A stretch of 64,000 nucleotides of DNA from Leptidea sinapis (GCF_905404315.1 NC_066273.1:310001-374000), one strand, 5' to 3'; positions 1 to 11,935 are shown, numbered from the stretch's first letter. The notes: generated by a model from the sequence alone, not told the origin. Numbers and translations: made by a program.

Positions 1-931
1 ATATCAATGATATGTTGGACACCTCCAACATACATTGCTATGCAGACTACAGCACCGGTGATGCCGTATACACAAGCCATGCAGGTCTCCCTCGGGAAAT
101 CGTCGACCAGTGCCGGGAGAAACTTGTGTCTTCTATCGAGTACTCTCTTGATAAGGTCGCGGAACGGGGTAAATTGAACCTTGTCCAATTTAACCCCCAG
201 AAGACTCAAGTTTGCGCGGCTACCACTAAAACACCCCATTTGTCGTATCACCGCTCTTCGACAACACATCCCTTAAAGCCTCGCCTAGTATCGGAATACT
301 GGGTCTCGAAATCTCGAGCGATTGCCAATTTCGTGGCCATCTGGAGGGCCATCAATAGAGCACGGCAATACTTCAAGCCAGCCCACATTCTAGCGCTCTA
401 CAAAGCGCAGGTCCGGCCACACATGGAGTATTGCTGTCATCTCTGGTCTGGCGCACCCCAGTATCAGTGCGACCCATTTGACCGCGTGCCACGCAGAGCA
501 GCTCGAATCGTCGGGGACCCCTTGCTCTGTGAACGGCAGGATCACTTGGCGTTGCGTAGAGACGTCGCTTCATTGTGTGTCTTCTACCACATTTATCACG
601 GGGAGTGTTCCGAAGAGCTGTTTAACCTGATTCCTGCCGCCGAATTCCACCCTCGCACGACACGCCAAAAGTTAGGATATCATCCCAACCTTCTGGATGT
701 GTGGCGGTCCTCCACAGTGCGGTTTTCAAGGAGCTTTCTTCCTGCTGTAGAATGAGCTCCCTTGAGCGGTGTTTCCGGTACGGTACGACATGGGTACCTT
801 CAAAATAGCGCGTACACCTTCCTCAAACGCTCTTGTGATTCCTCTGGTGCTGCAAGTGAATGTGGGCGGCGATGATCACTTAACACTAGGTGACCCACAC
901 GCTCGTTTGTCCTCCTATTCCATAAAAAAAT
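1..931 (+). mobile_element. Jockey-type LINE (family A), 3' end
   Basis: This is the C-terminal part of a non-LTR reverse transcriptase (RT) plus a short 3' tail; the 5' side is cut by the window edge. The reading frame from position 12 opens in RT motif C, where the usual YADD reads CYADY, so the second catalytic aspartate is lost. It continues through the region after the palm (KAQVRPHMEYCCHLWSG, RRAARIVGDP) to RFSRSFLP and stops early at 753-755; homologous sequence continues in shifted frames to an A-rich tail near 925. About 35 internal residues match other copies only after a frame change. Further copies lie at 12290-12385, 13625-14070, 22637-23043, 44655-44770 and 59905-60840. All are 5'-truncated, as expected for incomplete reverse transcription. 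Confidence 0.85.
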
Positions 932-984
932 ACTTTTACTACTTTTAAAAGGTTACCCGTCAGGTGGATGCCTATGTTCCTTTT

Positions 985-1105
985 CTAAAGTGTCAATAAC
1001 GCTCCTGTCGTTCCTCTGGTTTTGCAAGACAATGTAGGCGGCGGTGATTACTAAACATCAGGTGCCCCGTACTGTCGTTCGTCTTCTCTTGCATAAAAAA
1101 ACAAT
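985..1105 (+). mobile_element. LINE family A, 3'-tail fragment
   Basis: This short piece repeats the end of the preceding element (cctctggttttgcaagacaa, then ggcggcggtgatta, then an A-rich end near 1095). It is too short to code. It ends 77 bases before the first receptor exon. Confidence 0.7.
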
Positions 1106-1181
1106 GTGCAAAGCTTGTTAAGCAATTATAAACTTCACTAATTATTTTCTTCTATCTAATTATATTCTTATTATGTTTCAG

Positions 1182-1345
1182 TTGAGATCGGACTACATTT
1201 ACTATTTGCCATAGAAGATACGAAATTATGCTCCGATCATAACAATATTACTTTAAAATTGTTTTGGAATAAGTTCTTTATAACAAACCATCGGCATTAT
1301 TTTTCATATCTACCTAATACGGTATTTGTTGGATTTACATTAGAG
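1182..1345 (+). CDS. Plus Gr, visible exon 1
   Basis: The acceptor follows a T-rich tract (attatgtttcag). The first two bases complete a codon, then 54 codons run to GAG before a gtaatt donor. It encodes EIGLHLLFAIEDTKLC, then FWNKFF and HYFSYLPNTVFVG. It joins sequence that in the minus paralogue is split between two exons (45805-45909 and the start of 45531-45715). Confidence 0.8.
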
Positions 1346-4300
1346 GTAATTCTTTATAGATTATAAGAAGTGAAGTGAAGTGAGATTATCTCACTTTCTA
1401 GATATTCTTAGCTGCAAGAAAAATCTGTTTATTTATATTATACGCTTATGAATAAATGATGGAATTAATGATTTATTTATTCAACAAAATGCAGTTACAA
1501 TAGGTCGAAAATAATTTCTGATGAGCCTTATACATTTTACCAGGATAACTGGTGTTTGAATATTACATTAAATTAGATAAAAGAAATAAAGAAACAGAAA
1601 CATGATAGGATTAAAAAGTTAATTTATAATTACAAAAATTTATACAAATAAAGCATAAAAATAAAATAAAAGTTATGATTAAAATGTCAACATAATAAAA
1701 GTCCAAAACCAATTATTGTCAATAACTTTAAAGTATCCTTAACCTTTAGGTAGTCCTTAATTTAAGATAAGTTACATAAGATTATCACGAAATAATTCTT
1801 AAATATTGTAATAGCATTTGTTAATGAGCAACTCATGAGTTCTCCTTTTAAATTTATTAAAAGTGCTGCTTTTATAGTCGTCAGAAAGTTTATTTTACAT
1901 AGTTATTGCCATGCAGTGTGTACTCTTTCCAAACATCTGTAGTAGCGATGAAACATACCCTTGGTAGGCTATTAATGCAGTTTTCTTTTCTGAGGGTTGA
2001 CGGAGCCGTCTGAGGACATAAACAAACTTATCCAATTTGCTGCACACATTTTTGTGCTACTTCATCATGCTGTGTGGTGTGATAATAATAATAATAATAA
2101 TAATAATATTGACACACTTTTTACACAAATTATCTTGCCCCAAGTTAAGCATATATAGCCTGTGTTATGGGTTACAAGACAATAGTGATAGATCTAGTCT
2201 TTTTATAATTGTTAAAACTGCAGCGGATTTTGTATTTTTTTTTCTTACACTAATCCCTCTACTGTATTAATATATAATATCAAAACTGTAAAGATTGATT
2301 TAAAAGACCAGCAATGAATGACGTTGTACGTGAATAAATATTTTTTGTCTACATTCATTTCAATAAACAAGCTTTAAGAGGAGCCAAACAAGATTTAAAT
2401 AATTTTTCACGAAAGGAATACCGAATTAGTCCTTTGCACGACGGACTTTACTATTTTACCACATAATAACGAAATGTAGAAACTTTTACTCTATTTTTAA
2501 AATTTAAATTTTCAACCGACTTAAAAGCAGGAAGGGTGTATCTATTTACCAATTTTTTGTATGTTTGTTAAAGTAAGGTTATTTTTTTTTAAATTAAATA
2601 AGTATACTTTTAACTTATTGATATATCTTTCCAAACTTTAACAGTTTGTTGGCAAGTTAATGCGCTTAAAAAACATTTAATTATGTGTACATACTTAACT
2701 ACTACTTACTTTAAACTAAATTATTAGGACTAAGAACATCTAAACATTACTAGAATTATTTATATTAGACAAAAGAAAAGATTTACCTAATCTATACTAA
2801 ATTGGCATATAGCATTGTTGAATAACATTGAACAACATTTATTGAGAGTTATTCAATGCTATTCAACAGCACATTTTTCATTTTAAATTTAACTTCATTT
2901 TATTTAGTTTGTGAACACTCCTCAGCCACGCTATCTCGTTGTATGTATATGACTTGCACCACATAATCATTCAATCTTTTGTCGTAGTAATTTTTTAATC
3001 TTTGGAACCATTAACTTTCCCTCCCTCACGCTTCTGGAGCTATATTTATTATTTATAGGAACTTTCAAACTATCATTATAATAAAAAATCTATTGCTATT
3101 TGGAATTTGGTTTTTAAATCAACAGGTAGAATTTTAGTTAGTGAATATAGTTTTCGATAATCACCTTTACAATTATTTTTATCTTTTCTGCTTGCCAAAT
3201 ATTTAATAAATCTGGTTTGCAAGATATATACCTCTTTAGTACCTATAGGTATTGTAGACTATTGTATTGTATTATTATAGACCATACACATCGACAGCGG
3301 AGTTGATAAGCGAATCAACAAACGCATAGTACACAGTGCGAAGTGTTTGTTTAAAATAGCTCTCAATTTAATGCATAACGCGTCAATATGTAATTTTAAA
3401 TTATAGTTCTTATGAACAGTGGTTGATAGAACTAAGTAAATAAGGTAGGATTAGTAAATCTACATATGTATATATAAGAGATTTCCTCGTATATAGTCTC
3501 TCATCACGATATCTCTGGAACCATAAGCCGTAGAGACTTGAAATTTGGTAGGAATATTCCTTTCACCAAGTAGAGGTCAGCTTAGAACGGATTTTAAGAA
3601 ATTCCACCCGTAATTTTTTTTTTCATTATGAACAGAACAACGTCTGTCGGGTCAGCTAGTCCTAAATATTTGTATTTTTCAACATATTCAATAGCTGAAT
3701 TTGCTTCTTTTCTCAGCCGTTTATGGAACGATTTGAATTTTTTAGTTTTAAATTAGCGATGTTAAGATCATCGAATAATAATGCATCACTGTTATCTATC
3801 AGATAAATATTGCAAGTGATACAGTGTAATTGATTTACAAGCCAAAACAGTGTTAAGAGTGGTGGCAAGTATACACCACAAATATATAATAAAAAATTAT
3901 TTTTTATTTTTTTTTAATGACCATAAGGGACAAGACGAGCAAGACGTTCAGCTGATGGTAATTGATGCGCCCTGCCCATTACGATGCAGTGCCGCTCTGG
4001 ATTCTTGAATAATCCAAAAATTCTGAGCGGCACTACAATTGCGCTTGTCTCCTTAAGACATAAGATGTTAAGTCTCGTTTGCCCAGTAATTTCACCACTT
4101 ACGGCGCCCTTCTGACCGAAACACAATAATGTTTACACATTACTGCTTCACAGCAGAGATAAGTACCGTTGTGGTACCCATAATCTAGTCGGCATCCTGT
4201 GCAAAGGATCCTCCCATTGGTAAAATATGTAGATAACAGGACTATTTGAGATGGCGATGAAGCCGAAAGTGGTCATCGGAACTCTATTATACTATCGTGT

Positions 4301-7300
4301 ACCTAAGCTGTTTTTAGGCTTATTAGAATTGTCGTCACATGTACTGTTAGTGTACCTGTCTTGTATATAGCACTACTTGATGAATACCACCTATTCACTA
4401 TGAATATCAAAAATTCTACTAAATCGCATTACTTTTTGTAATGGCTTTAAGCAAGTGCATTTAGTTCAAATGAAAAAAAAACGTTTTTGTTTTGTTAGTT
4501 GTAAATTTGAACGAATGATAATATAAGGTGATAATAAAATTTATTTTGCGATTAGTTAAATTACCTTTGGACGCTTTCTCTATAAAAGAGATTACCACGT
4601 GGTTGAACCACGCCCATTCTGTTTTAATTTACGTTGAATTTGTGACCTTAATAAATAAATATATAGATTGAAATTTTGTATTGCATTGATTGATGGCATT
4701 AATTTGTATTTTACCAGTGCGTTTTAACTTATACTCTCTACTAATATCTGCTTATTAATTTATATTTAATGATACAAATGGAAATATATAAGTAAGTGTC
4801 TTGGCTTCTACCTAAAGTCAAAAGCCATAACTTTATTTGTACGTAATATTTTTTTTTAGTTTTTGAAGACACAAATCAAATTCTGGGACTATGCCATGAA
4901 CGTTTTCATCATAATTAATGGCATTTATCTGGCAAAACAGCTTGGACATCTAAACATGATCATGGCTCGAAGACTCCAGGAGGTTAACTTTAAATTAATA
5001 ATGTGTTATTAAATATATTATAGTTTGTTTCGTTAATAACAATAATAATAGTATATAAAATTGCAGTAGCTTCCTATAACTTTTGCATTCCTTACCTATC
5101 CATCCCTTGAAACTATAGCGTTTAAAATTCATTGAAAATTCTGTTACCAATAGAAAACTGCAATTTTTTGAGTATAATAGTTTTAGTCTTTGACATTCAA
5201 TAAATGATATTAAATCCTACTTTGAATAACAATATTTGAATTTGTATTTATATAAATATATTAACCCGAAGAATGAATAGACTTTTTCGTAGTAGTCGGA
5301 TTTGTTGAGTAAGTCCGATAAAAAAGGGTGGACCACTTAAAATAATTTATATGGTAAAACAACGTTTGCCGGGTCAGCTAGTATTCTATACATGTATCTG
5401 ATACTGCTGTTTTGCTTTATATTATTGATTTTTTTATCCGAAAGGATCCGTAAAGAGTAGTCTTTATATTAAGTGTCAAAATCGCGATAGTTGCTTCAAT
5501 TATGCCCATGAATTCTACTATGTAGACAGTATTATGAGCGCCTAGTGACGGGGTTATGTTTATGTTTAGGTCTTCCAAAACAATGCGTAACCTGAGACCT
5601 TGCCTTCAAGTCGATTTGTTATTGTTATTAATATTAATTAGATTAATAATTAATCTCGATATAATATACCTGAACCAAATCATAATGTTACTCTTAAGAT
5701 AATGTACAGTTTGCAGCATGTGTGTCAAGACGAAACATGTGCCTAGTCTTAAATTTATAACAACTTTAGCAGTCTTAAATGTTTCTTGCAAATAAAGAAC
5801 TTTGACTAACTTTGGCTTTGAATTTATTTATTGCATTTAACCAACATTCTGTGAAACGGGGCTTAGCCATTTTAATCTCAATGTCTCTAACACTACCAGA
5901 ATAAATGCTTCATCGCAACATTGTATATTTCTATTCTAAGGAAGAACAGATTTTTTTTTTATAGAGACTGGCAATTTTTATGAACCCGCCAACCATTTCT
6001 TTATACGTTTTGACATTTATTAATATTAGCATATAAATTCTATTAATTTCATTAAAATATTATTTATGTTGCAGAATAAAGGTAATAGAATGACATGGAT
6101 CAACATACAAATGCAATACACAACGCTTTGCAAACTAGTCAAACAGGTCGACAGTTTTTTGAACCCTATCGTGTTTTTTTTATATATATACAACCTCATT
6201 AATACTTGTAAATCTATTCATGAGCTCCTAGAGTAAGTACTTTTATCTTTAAGTGCTAACTTTAATATTAATCTATTTTTACAAATAAACATTTGAATTA
6301 AATGCGATAGTAGAAATCGATTCGCACCAATCTCGAAATGAGACGCATGTTTTAAAAAGTAAAAAACTTTAAAAATTAGTGCCCTATGGTTTAACTAACC
6401 TTTAGAGAGAATTTTTAGTGAAAGCTTGCATTATCATGTATGTTTGTTACGTGTGATAAAAAGTCTCGGGCTATTTACGATAGTCGCAAGCGCAATTGCT
6501 TACTGGTTAGGTCTGATATGATCCTTACAATGCCCTAAGGTTAGGCTTAGAAAAAGAACTGTTCGGTGATCACACTTCATGGTGTTAAACTACTTAGAGT
6601 AGACTACTAGGCTTCAGCCCACAGACCAAGTCAAGCAATAACAGCAGATGGGTATCTAACTAAACTTTGAACTATGATGCCGAAACATGACGTAGTGAGG
6701 GAGCCAACTTGTCGACCGAACTTCACCATTAATAATTATCCATGATAACGCAAGACCTCATAGCGTAAGTGAAACCGCTTTAAATTGTAAGACCAAAATT
6801 TGAAACTCTCCAACAACCTCCTCCTCTCCTCGCCGGATCTAGCCCCCGCTCAACTTATATCCCCAAAGTAAACCAAATTATTTTCTCAAAAAGTAATACA
6901 AAAGCCTTACATTCACCTTAAATAATTTTTAATTTTGCAGCAAAAATTGCAATTTCAATTCTTAAGCCCCAAATAAATAATTAAACACAATAGGTAGGAT
7001 ATGATATTGTCGCGTAGGAACGCTTCGACGTACATGACGAGAGTTGTCGAACTTCAAGACATTTATAATTTCAACAGCTCCGTCAGCTCGTAGCTCAGCG
7101 GAAAAGTGTTTTCTATAGACGCTGTAGACCCGGGTTCGATTTTTTTGGTTTTGTAAAGTTAATGAAATTTCTAGTAAATTCAAGATCAAATCGAAAAGAG
7201 TAATAAGGTTACAAAATGTGTAAGCAGGATAAAAATAGTTAAAAGAAATTTCTAGTACAATTTAAATTTAAAGATGTAATCGGAGAATCAATTTGAAAAC

Positions 7301-10300
7301 GGACCAGATATATAAGCCGTACTAAGTGTGGCCTATGGCAGTTCTAGTTCAGACTCGGAAGTTTAAAGGAAAAGAAGGAAGAAAAGAAGAAGTGGTGAAA
7401 AGTGGAAAGTGATCCAGAAGAAGATAGAAGAGAACTAGTGTTCAGTGAAGTTGAAGGTACCGCCGCCGACAAGAGGAACAGCGGCGAAGTGCAAGTTCAG
7501 AAAAAGTGAACGCAAATAAAGACTCGACTATTATTTCCGATCCCTGACCCACTCCCGTGCCAATTGGTGTCAGAAGTGGGATTGGAAAGATGCCATTGGT
7601 GCCCAGGAACGAGAAGGGAGTGACTAATGAGTGAGTTAATGGAGCATGTGATGGCAGGTATGTTGGGAGAATCCTGCCTTATCTACTTAGATGATATAAT
7701 CATTATGGGACGAAATTTTGAAGACCATTTTAAGAAGCTTGAAAAAGTCTTTGCAAAAGTGCCAACTTGAAGTTGAGTCCAAAGAAATGTTCCTTCTTTC
7801 AACGTCAGGTGAATTACTTCGGGCACGTCATCTCAGAGTTTTGTGAAAGGGTTTTCCGAGGTTGCTAAACCCTTACATCGACTGTCAGAGGAGAAAAGAG
7901 CCTTTTCCTGGGATGAAGAATGCGAATAAGCTTTATAAGAATTGAAAAAACGACTATGTGATTCACCTAACCTCGGATATCCTGACACGGAGGAAAGATT
8001 CGTAGTGGATGCTGATGCTAGCAACACTGCAATTGGTGGAGTACTATCTCAGAAGAGAGAAGATCAAGACGTTGTAATTGCATACTTTAGCAAATCTTTA
8101 TCGAAGCCGGAGAGAAACTATTGTGTAACTCGTAGGGAGTTACTGGCCGTGGTAAAGACATTACAACATTTCAAAAAGTACATGTTGGGTCGCAAATTCC
8201 TCGTAAGGACTGATCATGCCGCCTTGAAGTGGTTACTAGAATTCAAGAATCCGGAAGGATAAGTGGCCAGATGGATTGAGCAACTTCAAGAGTATAACTT
8301 TGAAATCGAGCATCAAGGAGGAAAAAGTCATGGAAACGCAGATGCGTCAGGAGGAGAAAGAGAATTTTATGATCCGGTTGATCAGAACAGATTCGATCGA
8401 CGAGAACTGGAGCAACGATCCAATGAGAAGAGCTCAGGAAAATCATAACGATCTTCAACCACTTTTACATTGGCAAGCAAGTAGATCACTTAAACTAAAA
8501 TGCTCTGACGTGGCTGGACACAGAACAGCTACCAAGAGTCTCTAGGCACACTGGAACAGTTTGGTGATGCATGACGGGTTGCTCTACCGGAAATGGGAAA
8601 CCCCGCAAGGAAAGAATTGCCATCTGCAACTGGCCGTTTCCAGGGAGAAGGTGAACGAGAACCTGAGAGCCTATCACGATGGTTCTTCAGGTAGACATTT
8701 GGGAATAAGAAGAACTCTCACAAAAATTAAATAAGATAGATAAGAGTACTTATCCTGCCTCCTGTTATAGAGCCGCAATACACGAGACGACTACGGTGAC
8801 TCCTGCGTACGCCAATTTTGGAAGGGAATTGAGATTGCCAGCTGATTTACTCTCAGGCTGTCCACCGGATACTCTGAAAAGTATAACAGAATATGTGGAT
8901 GAGCTACGGAATAAGATGTTTAACATCTACGAGGAAATTAGAACTACTTTACTACTTTCAAATTTCATGTGAACGGATGAAGACCCGCTACGATCGAAGA
9001 GCTAATGTTCGTAATTTTGAAGAGGGAACCCTGCTTTGGTTACGCAATCCAGTAAGGCGTAAGGGGAAGTCTCCGAAACTTCAACCAAGTTGGGAGGGTC
9101 CATACAAAGTAATCACTCTCTCTCTCCAGACTCTCAGGATCCAGCGAACCCCTCGAACTCCCTTGAAAATCGTACATGTCGATCGGGTGGCTAAGTACTT
9201 CGGAAGCAACGATGATCGGGACGATCATGTCTTGAGTGGGGCAGTGTCGCGTAATAATTGAATATACACATGCGTATACACATGGATATTTTATTGCAAT
9301 GGAGATAAAGATCTCAAAAGATATATTTTTACTCTACATATCAATAACAATAATTCTTTTGAACAATTTTATTTCTGTTCCAGATTCAAAGGATTATACA
9401 AAATGAATAAAGGTGCAAGTTGTAAGCAGGTCAATAGGTAAAGTAGTACGCACTAGTCGTTCTATTATTTTGTAAATACCTAATTATAACAGCATTACAT
9501 TTTCTAAATTTAACTTCTAAACTTTCAGTAGCAATATCATAGCGAACGTGTATAAGTTTTACATCACTCTCATATCATTGGTAAAAACAGTAGGGGTAGT
9601 GCTAATTGGAGGAAAATTGAACGATTTGACCTTAGAACCCTTGGATGCATTACAGGAAGCAAATACTTCTGCTTATGGCGTTGAGGTATTTCAACAGTAA
9701 TATATTCGAAAAATCTGCATATTCATTTTTCCTACTTTTACTATTTTCATCAAGCTTTTATGTATATTTCTTATTTATTTTGTTTAACCTAGTCTTGCCA
9801 TATCTATTGAAACGTGAAACGATTTTTTGCTACTGCATCATATTTGCAATCATATTTTATAACCTTTATTTTCTTTAAAATGTGTGTATAATTTCATATT
9901 TTGCTTGTTCGTGGCACTATGTGCACTGCCCAAAATCCAATTAGTACTTCTATCACTTATCAAAGGTTACCTTGAATGTTCACTTTATCAAAAAACTAGC
10001 TGTCCCGGCAAACGTTGTTTTGCCATATAAAGTATAATTCACGCGATAGTTTTATACATAATAGCCTATGTGTTATTCTGGTGTGTAAGCTATATTATTG
10101 TAAAGTTTCATCAAAATCCATTCAGTAGTTTTTGCGTTAAAGAAGTTCAAACATAGATCCAGACATACAAACTTTCACATTTATAATATTAATAGGATAT
10201 TTTTAAAGGAATCAATTTTGATAATGAAATATATGCCTTTTTGCCTTTTTTTATCGCTCACATGCTGAATTACCCGTCAGTCAAATACTTCTCTGCTTAT

Positions 10301-11861
10301 ACAATTAAGTATAAGTTAACAGTTTGGTAGTAACAAAAAAAGAATAAAAAAATGTTTTGGATGGATGGAGTTTTCATATCCACTGGATCAAAAGGGTCTT
10401 GCGATCGAAATATTGAGTCTTGCTAAAAGCCATTCTCTTATTAAACATGATGTTCTGAAGTGGCTCAAACCCAATCCAAGAACATTGTGTTGATATACCC
10501 ATGGCGAACTTTGGATACTTTTTCACAAATATATACTTTTTGGCAATTTATCCCGTCTGTTTACGAATATTACTAAGATGGTCTGATATTTTTCTGTTAC
10601 AAACAGAGAAAGTTACATAGTATAAATAGCCCGGTAAATAAACATTCGGCTAATATACAAAGCGGCTCCAATTTGGCTCCAAACATATTTTTGTACTACC
10701 ACAGCATTTCGGTTCTGTTCATCGCGTCACTCTATAATCAAATATATTTAAAGATTGAGACGAAGATGGGAAAACAATGGAAGTTCATATTATGACAGGT
10801 TTTACATTTAAATTCTAACATCTGTTGTTTTTTCAATGTATAATATATACCTACCTGAATTATACTATTATAACTGTTGCTTATTTTAAATCTTATTGAA
10901 TGTTTGCGATACTATCGAAAGGCATCACGTAAAATATTGCATTTGAATAGATTCACACTTTACAAAAATATAATATGTTTTCATTTTTATTATATAATTT
11001 TTTCTCTCATACTGAATAAAAATTAATCAAGTAATCTCAGTTGCAGCGTTTCATGGACCAAGTATATCATTCAAGAGTTGGATTGAGTGGATTTGGTTGT
11101 TTTATTATCACCCGCAGCTCTCTCCTTCAGGTCAGGAACTGTAGTTAGTTTTAATCATTTAAGGGGACGTGGTTATGAAAACTAAAACCGCACTAAATTA
11201 GTAACACTCAATTTGATACGGTTGTCAATGATATTAGCGATTGAGCGAAGAGAACGATGGCTGGTCCATGCGTCAACTCGTAAACGGGTGCTGTTTGTGG
11301 TGCTAGGTCAATTTGTGTTATAGTTGATAAATCATTGTATTTTTTGGATGCAATTACTAATTGTGACGAGCACCATGTCACAAGACATACTTACACAAAC
11401 AATTTATTCAAGCTGTTAAGGTTGATGCATCCAACATACGGTTATTTATATTTATACAGTTAATTCTTTATTACTTTTTTATAAAATAATTTAAATTATT
11501 TAATAACGACTTATATATTGTATGCAGCACCTTACAAAATAAATTTGTTATGTATATTACAGCCATTGTACTCTATTTGATTAAAAAGAGTGGCCGTTGA
11601 GTTTCTTATATGTTCTTCTCACGAGCTGTACTTTTTTCGAACATATTATGGTAAATTCAGTAATTTAAAAGAAATATTTATAGTGACGATTCAAGCGTTA
11701 AGCTTATGCCTAATTAAATAAAATATAAAGATGATTTGACTTTGATATGAGATACTGTTAAATGTATGTCTTATGTAAGTAACTTTATTGTTTCATTTCA
11801 GATAATTTCAGCGATTATAACTTATGAATTGATGCTAATACAACTATTGGATGTCGACTAA
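1182..11861 (+). CDS. Sugar-type gustatory receptor, 3' seven exons (5' part outside window)
   Basis: Insect sugar Grs are seven-transmembrane, ligand-gated cation channel subunits in the dendrites of taste neurons. The spliced visible part encodes about 265 residues ending in a stop. In order: an extracellular-loop region with FWNKFF and HYFSYLP; the segment KFWDYAMNVFIIINGIYLA; the intracellular W-x-x-x-Q-x-Q-Y region with LCKLVKQVDSFLNPIVFF; a membrane helix with FYITLISLVKTVGVVLIGG; the EPLDALQEANTSAYGVE loop; RFMDQVYHSRVGLSGFG; and a last helix with TYELMLIQ, the family's TYxxxxxQ signature (F follows in most members, L here). All introns are GT-AG and phases agree at each junction. The order matches the minus-strand paralogue at 39466-47480. 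About 170-200 N-terminal residues must be encoded before position 1. No polyadenylation signal is obvious just after the stop. Introns hold SINE-like, LINE-end and Ty3/gypsy insertions. Exons are open, so it is probably functional, but the sequence is divergent. Confidence 0.83.
2080..2190 (-). repeat. tRNA-derived SINE, tail portion
   Basis: After a (taa)9-like tract there is ttgacacactttttacacaa and tatcttgccccaa. These match the copy at 35715-35952, and in opposite orientation the tail of the SINE at 61990-62230. The tRNA-like head is missing. Confidence 0.6.
3440..3658 (-). repeat. Interspersed repeat with CTAGCTGACCCG terminus
   Basis: It ends aacgtctgtcgggtcagcta, the reverse complement of the terminus seen at 10003, 11936, 25153 and 37626. 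The inner end is not sharply defined. Confidence 0.6.
3898..4235. repeat. Dispersed repeat, copy 1 of 2
   Basis: About 330 bp are shared with 46855-47185 in the same orientation. The shared blocks include attctgagcggcactacaat, gttaagtct.gtttgcccag, tttacacattactgcttcac and ggcatcctgtgcaaagga. It begins with a T-rich run and has no coding potential of its own. It is probably the 3' end of a LINE or a SINE. The two copies lie in non-equivalent introns of the two Gr genes, so they are independent insertions. Confidence 0.75.
4860..4982 (+). CDS. Plus Gr, visible exon 2
   Basis: The acceptor is tttttttag. It has 41 codons and starts and ends in phase 0 (donor GAG/gttaac). It encodes KFWDYAMNVFIIINGIYLA and then QLGHLNMIMARRLQE. 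This is the equivalent of the WNFQDLIIILISIGLASRYN segment of the paralogue, a hallmark region of sugar receptors before the large intracellular loop. Confidence 0.82.
4983..6074 (+). other. Intron of plus Gr
   Basis: It carries the end of a CTAGCTGACCCG-family repeat in reverse orientation near 5345-5384 and a dispersed repeat at 5575-5830. Otherwise it is AT-rich with nothing recognisable. Confidence 0.65.
5575..5830. repeat. Dispersed repeat, inverted relative to 42105-42290
   Basis: Shared sequence includes gtgcctagtcttaaatttat, aacaactttagc and gcaaataaagaactttgact, found in reverse complement at 42105-42180. It probably represents a LINE 3' end with an AATAAA-like motif. Confidence 0.6.
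6075..6232 (+). CDS. Plus Gr, visible exon 3
   Basis: It lies between ttgcag and a strong gtaagtac donor. It has 52 codons plus two bases (phase 2). It encodes MTWINIQMQYTTLCKLV, KQVDSFLNPIVFFLYIYNLI and a short tail. It aligns with WRKIRHAYLHQSKLVRKID and the NLNNLYFICLQLF helix of the paralogue. Confidence 0.85.
7083..7150 (+). repeat. tRNA-like SINE head
   Basis: It contains an A-box-like tagctcagcgg and a B-box-like gggttcgat spaced as in a tRNA gene. The 3' acceptor-stem half is replaced by T-rich sequence, so this is a tRNA-derived repeat and not a tRNA gene. Confidence 0.55.
7300..9260 (+). mobile_element. Degraded Ty3/gypsy LTR retrotransposon
   Basis: An LTR-like leader ends near 7565. 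It is followed by tggtgtcagaagtgggatt, a start common just inside gypsy-type LTRs and probably the primer-binding region. Gag, protease and most of RT are absent: the first recognisable Pol segment is RT motif C (LIYLDDIIIMG, ~7677-7709). Then come an RT thumb remnant with a frameshift, RNase H (VVDADASNTAIGGVLSQ, 7942-8262, with a stop at 8260-8262), HEIEHQ-like sequence after it, and a broken zinc-binding integrase N-terminus. A 122-codon frame (8893-9261) covers the integrase C-terminal region (MKTRYDRRAN, LQPSWEGPYKVI). The integrase catalytic core is largely deleted. Stops and frameshifts occur throughout. It cannot move by itself. A 3' LTR was not delimited. Confidence 0.8.
9384..9437 (+). 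CDS. Plus Gr, possible 54-nt cassette exon
   Basis: It is flanked by ttctgttccag and gtaaag. It starts and ends in phase 2, so including or skipping it keeps the frame (adding FKGLYKMNKGASCKQVN and flanking residues). The paralogue has a single phase-2 intron at this point and no counterpart exon. It may be an alternative exon, a lineage-specific insertion or a chance exon-like sequence. Confidence 0.5.
9529..9685 (+). CDS. Plus Gr, visible exon 5
   Basis: The acceptor is aactttcag. One base completes a serine (or an aspartate if the 54-nt exon is skipped), then 52 codons run to GAG/gtattt. It encodes the helix VYKFYITLISLVKTVGVVLI and the loop NDLTLEPLDALQEANTSAYG. The paralogue has YYLYSLAWLLLRASFVVLAA and STRALLSLNSCTSRNYNIE here. 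Confidence 0.85.
9686..11046 (+). other. Intron of plus Gr
   Basis: It contains a CTAGCTGTCCCGG-type repeat at 10003-10200. No other feature is recognised. Confidence 0.65.
10003..10200 (+). repeat. CTAGCTGWCCCGGCAAACGTTG-type repeat
   Basis: It starts ctagctgtcccggcaaacgt and ends tttataatattaatagg. The first 60 bases are nearly identical to 11937-11996 (gccatataaagtataattca, cgcgatagttttata). Confidence 0.7.
11047..11130 (+). CDS. Plus Gr, visible exon 6
   Basis: Phase 0 at both ends (ttgcag acceptor, gtcagg donor), 28 codons. It encodes RFMDQVYHSRVGLSGFGCFI and ITRSSLLQ. The LSGxGxF-x-x-TR block is diagnostic of sugar Gr C-termini. Confidence 0.87.
11802..11861 (+). CDS. Plus Gr, terminal exon
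   Basis: After tttcatttcag there are 19 codons and a TAA. It encodes IISAIITYELMLIQLLDVD: the last transmembrane segment with the TYxxxxxQ signature and a very short tail. Confidence 0.87.
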   Translation: MISAIITYELMLIQLLDVD

Positions 11862-11935
11862 AATTGTAATTTAAGCGTCCCTTGTGTAAAAACTTGTTGT
11901 TATGATATATTTTATTGAAAAACTTTATTTGAAAC

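Larger units (their letters stand above)
1346..4859 (+). other. Intron of plus Gr, repeat-filled
   Basis: This phase-0 intron of 3.5 kb contains a reversed SINE piece (2080-2190), a short-repeat copy ending at 3658 and a dispersed repeat at 3898-4235. The rest is AT-rich with no open exon-like segment that I recognise. Confidence 0.7.
6233..9383 (+). other. Intron of plus Gr with gypsy and SINE insertions
   Basis: This phase-2 intron includes a tRNA-like repeat (7083-7150) and a degraded Ty3/gypsy element (7300-9260). I see nothing coding in 6240-7080. Confidence 0.7.

Noticed and set aside
9645..9878. 77-codon hydrophobic frame
   Set aside because: It overlaps plus Gr exon 5 in another frame and continues into AT-rich intron.
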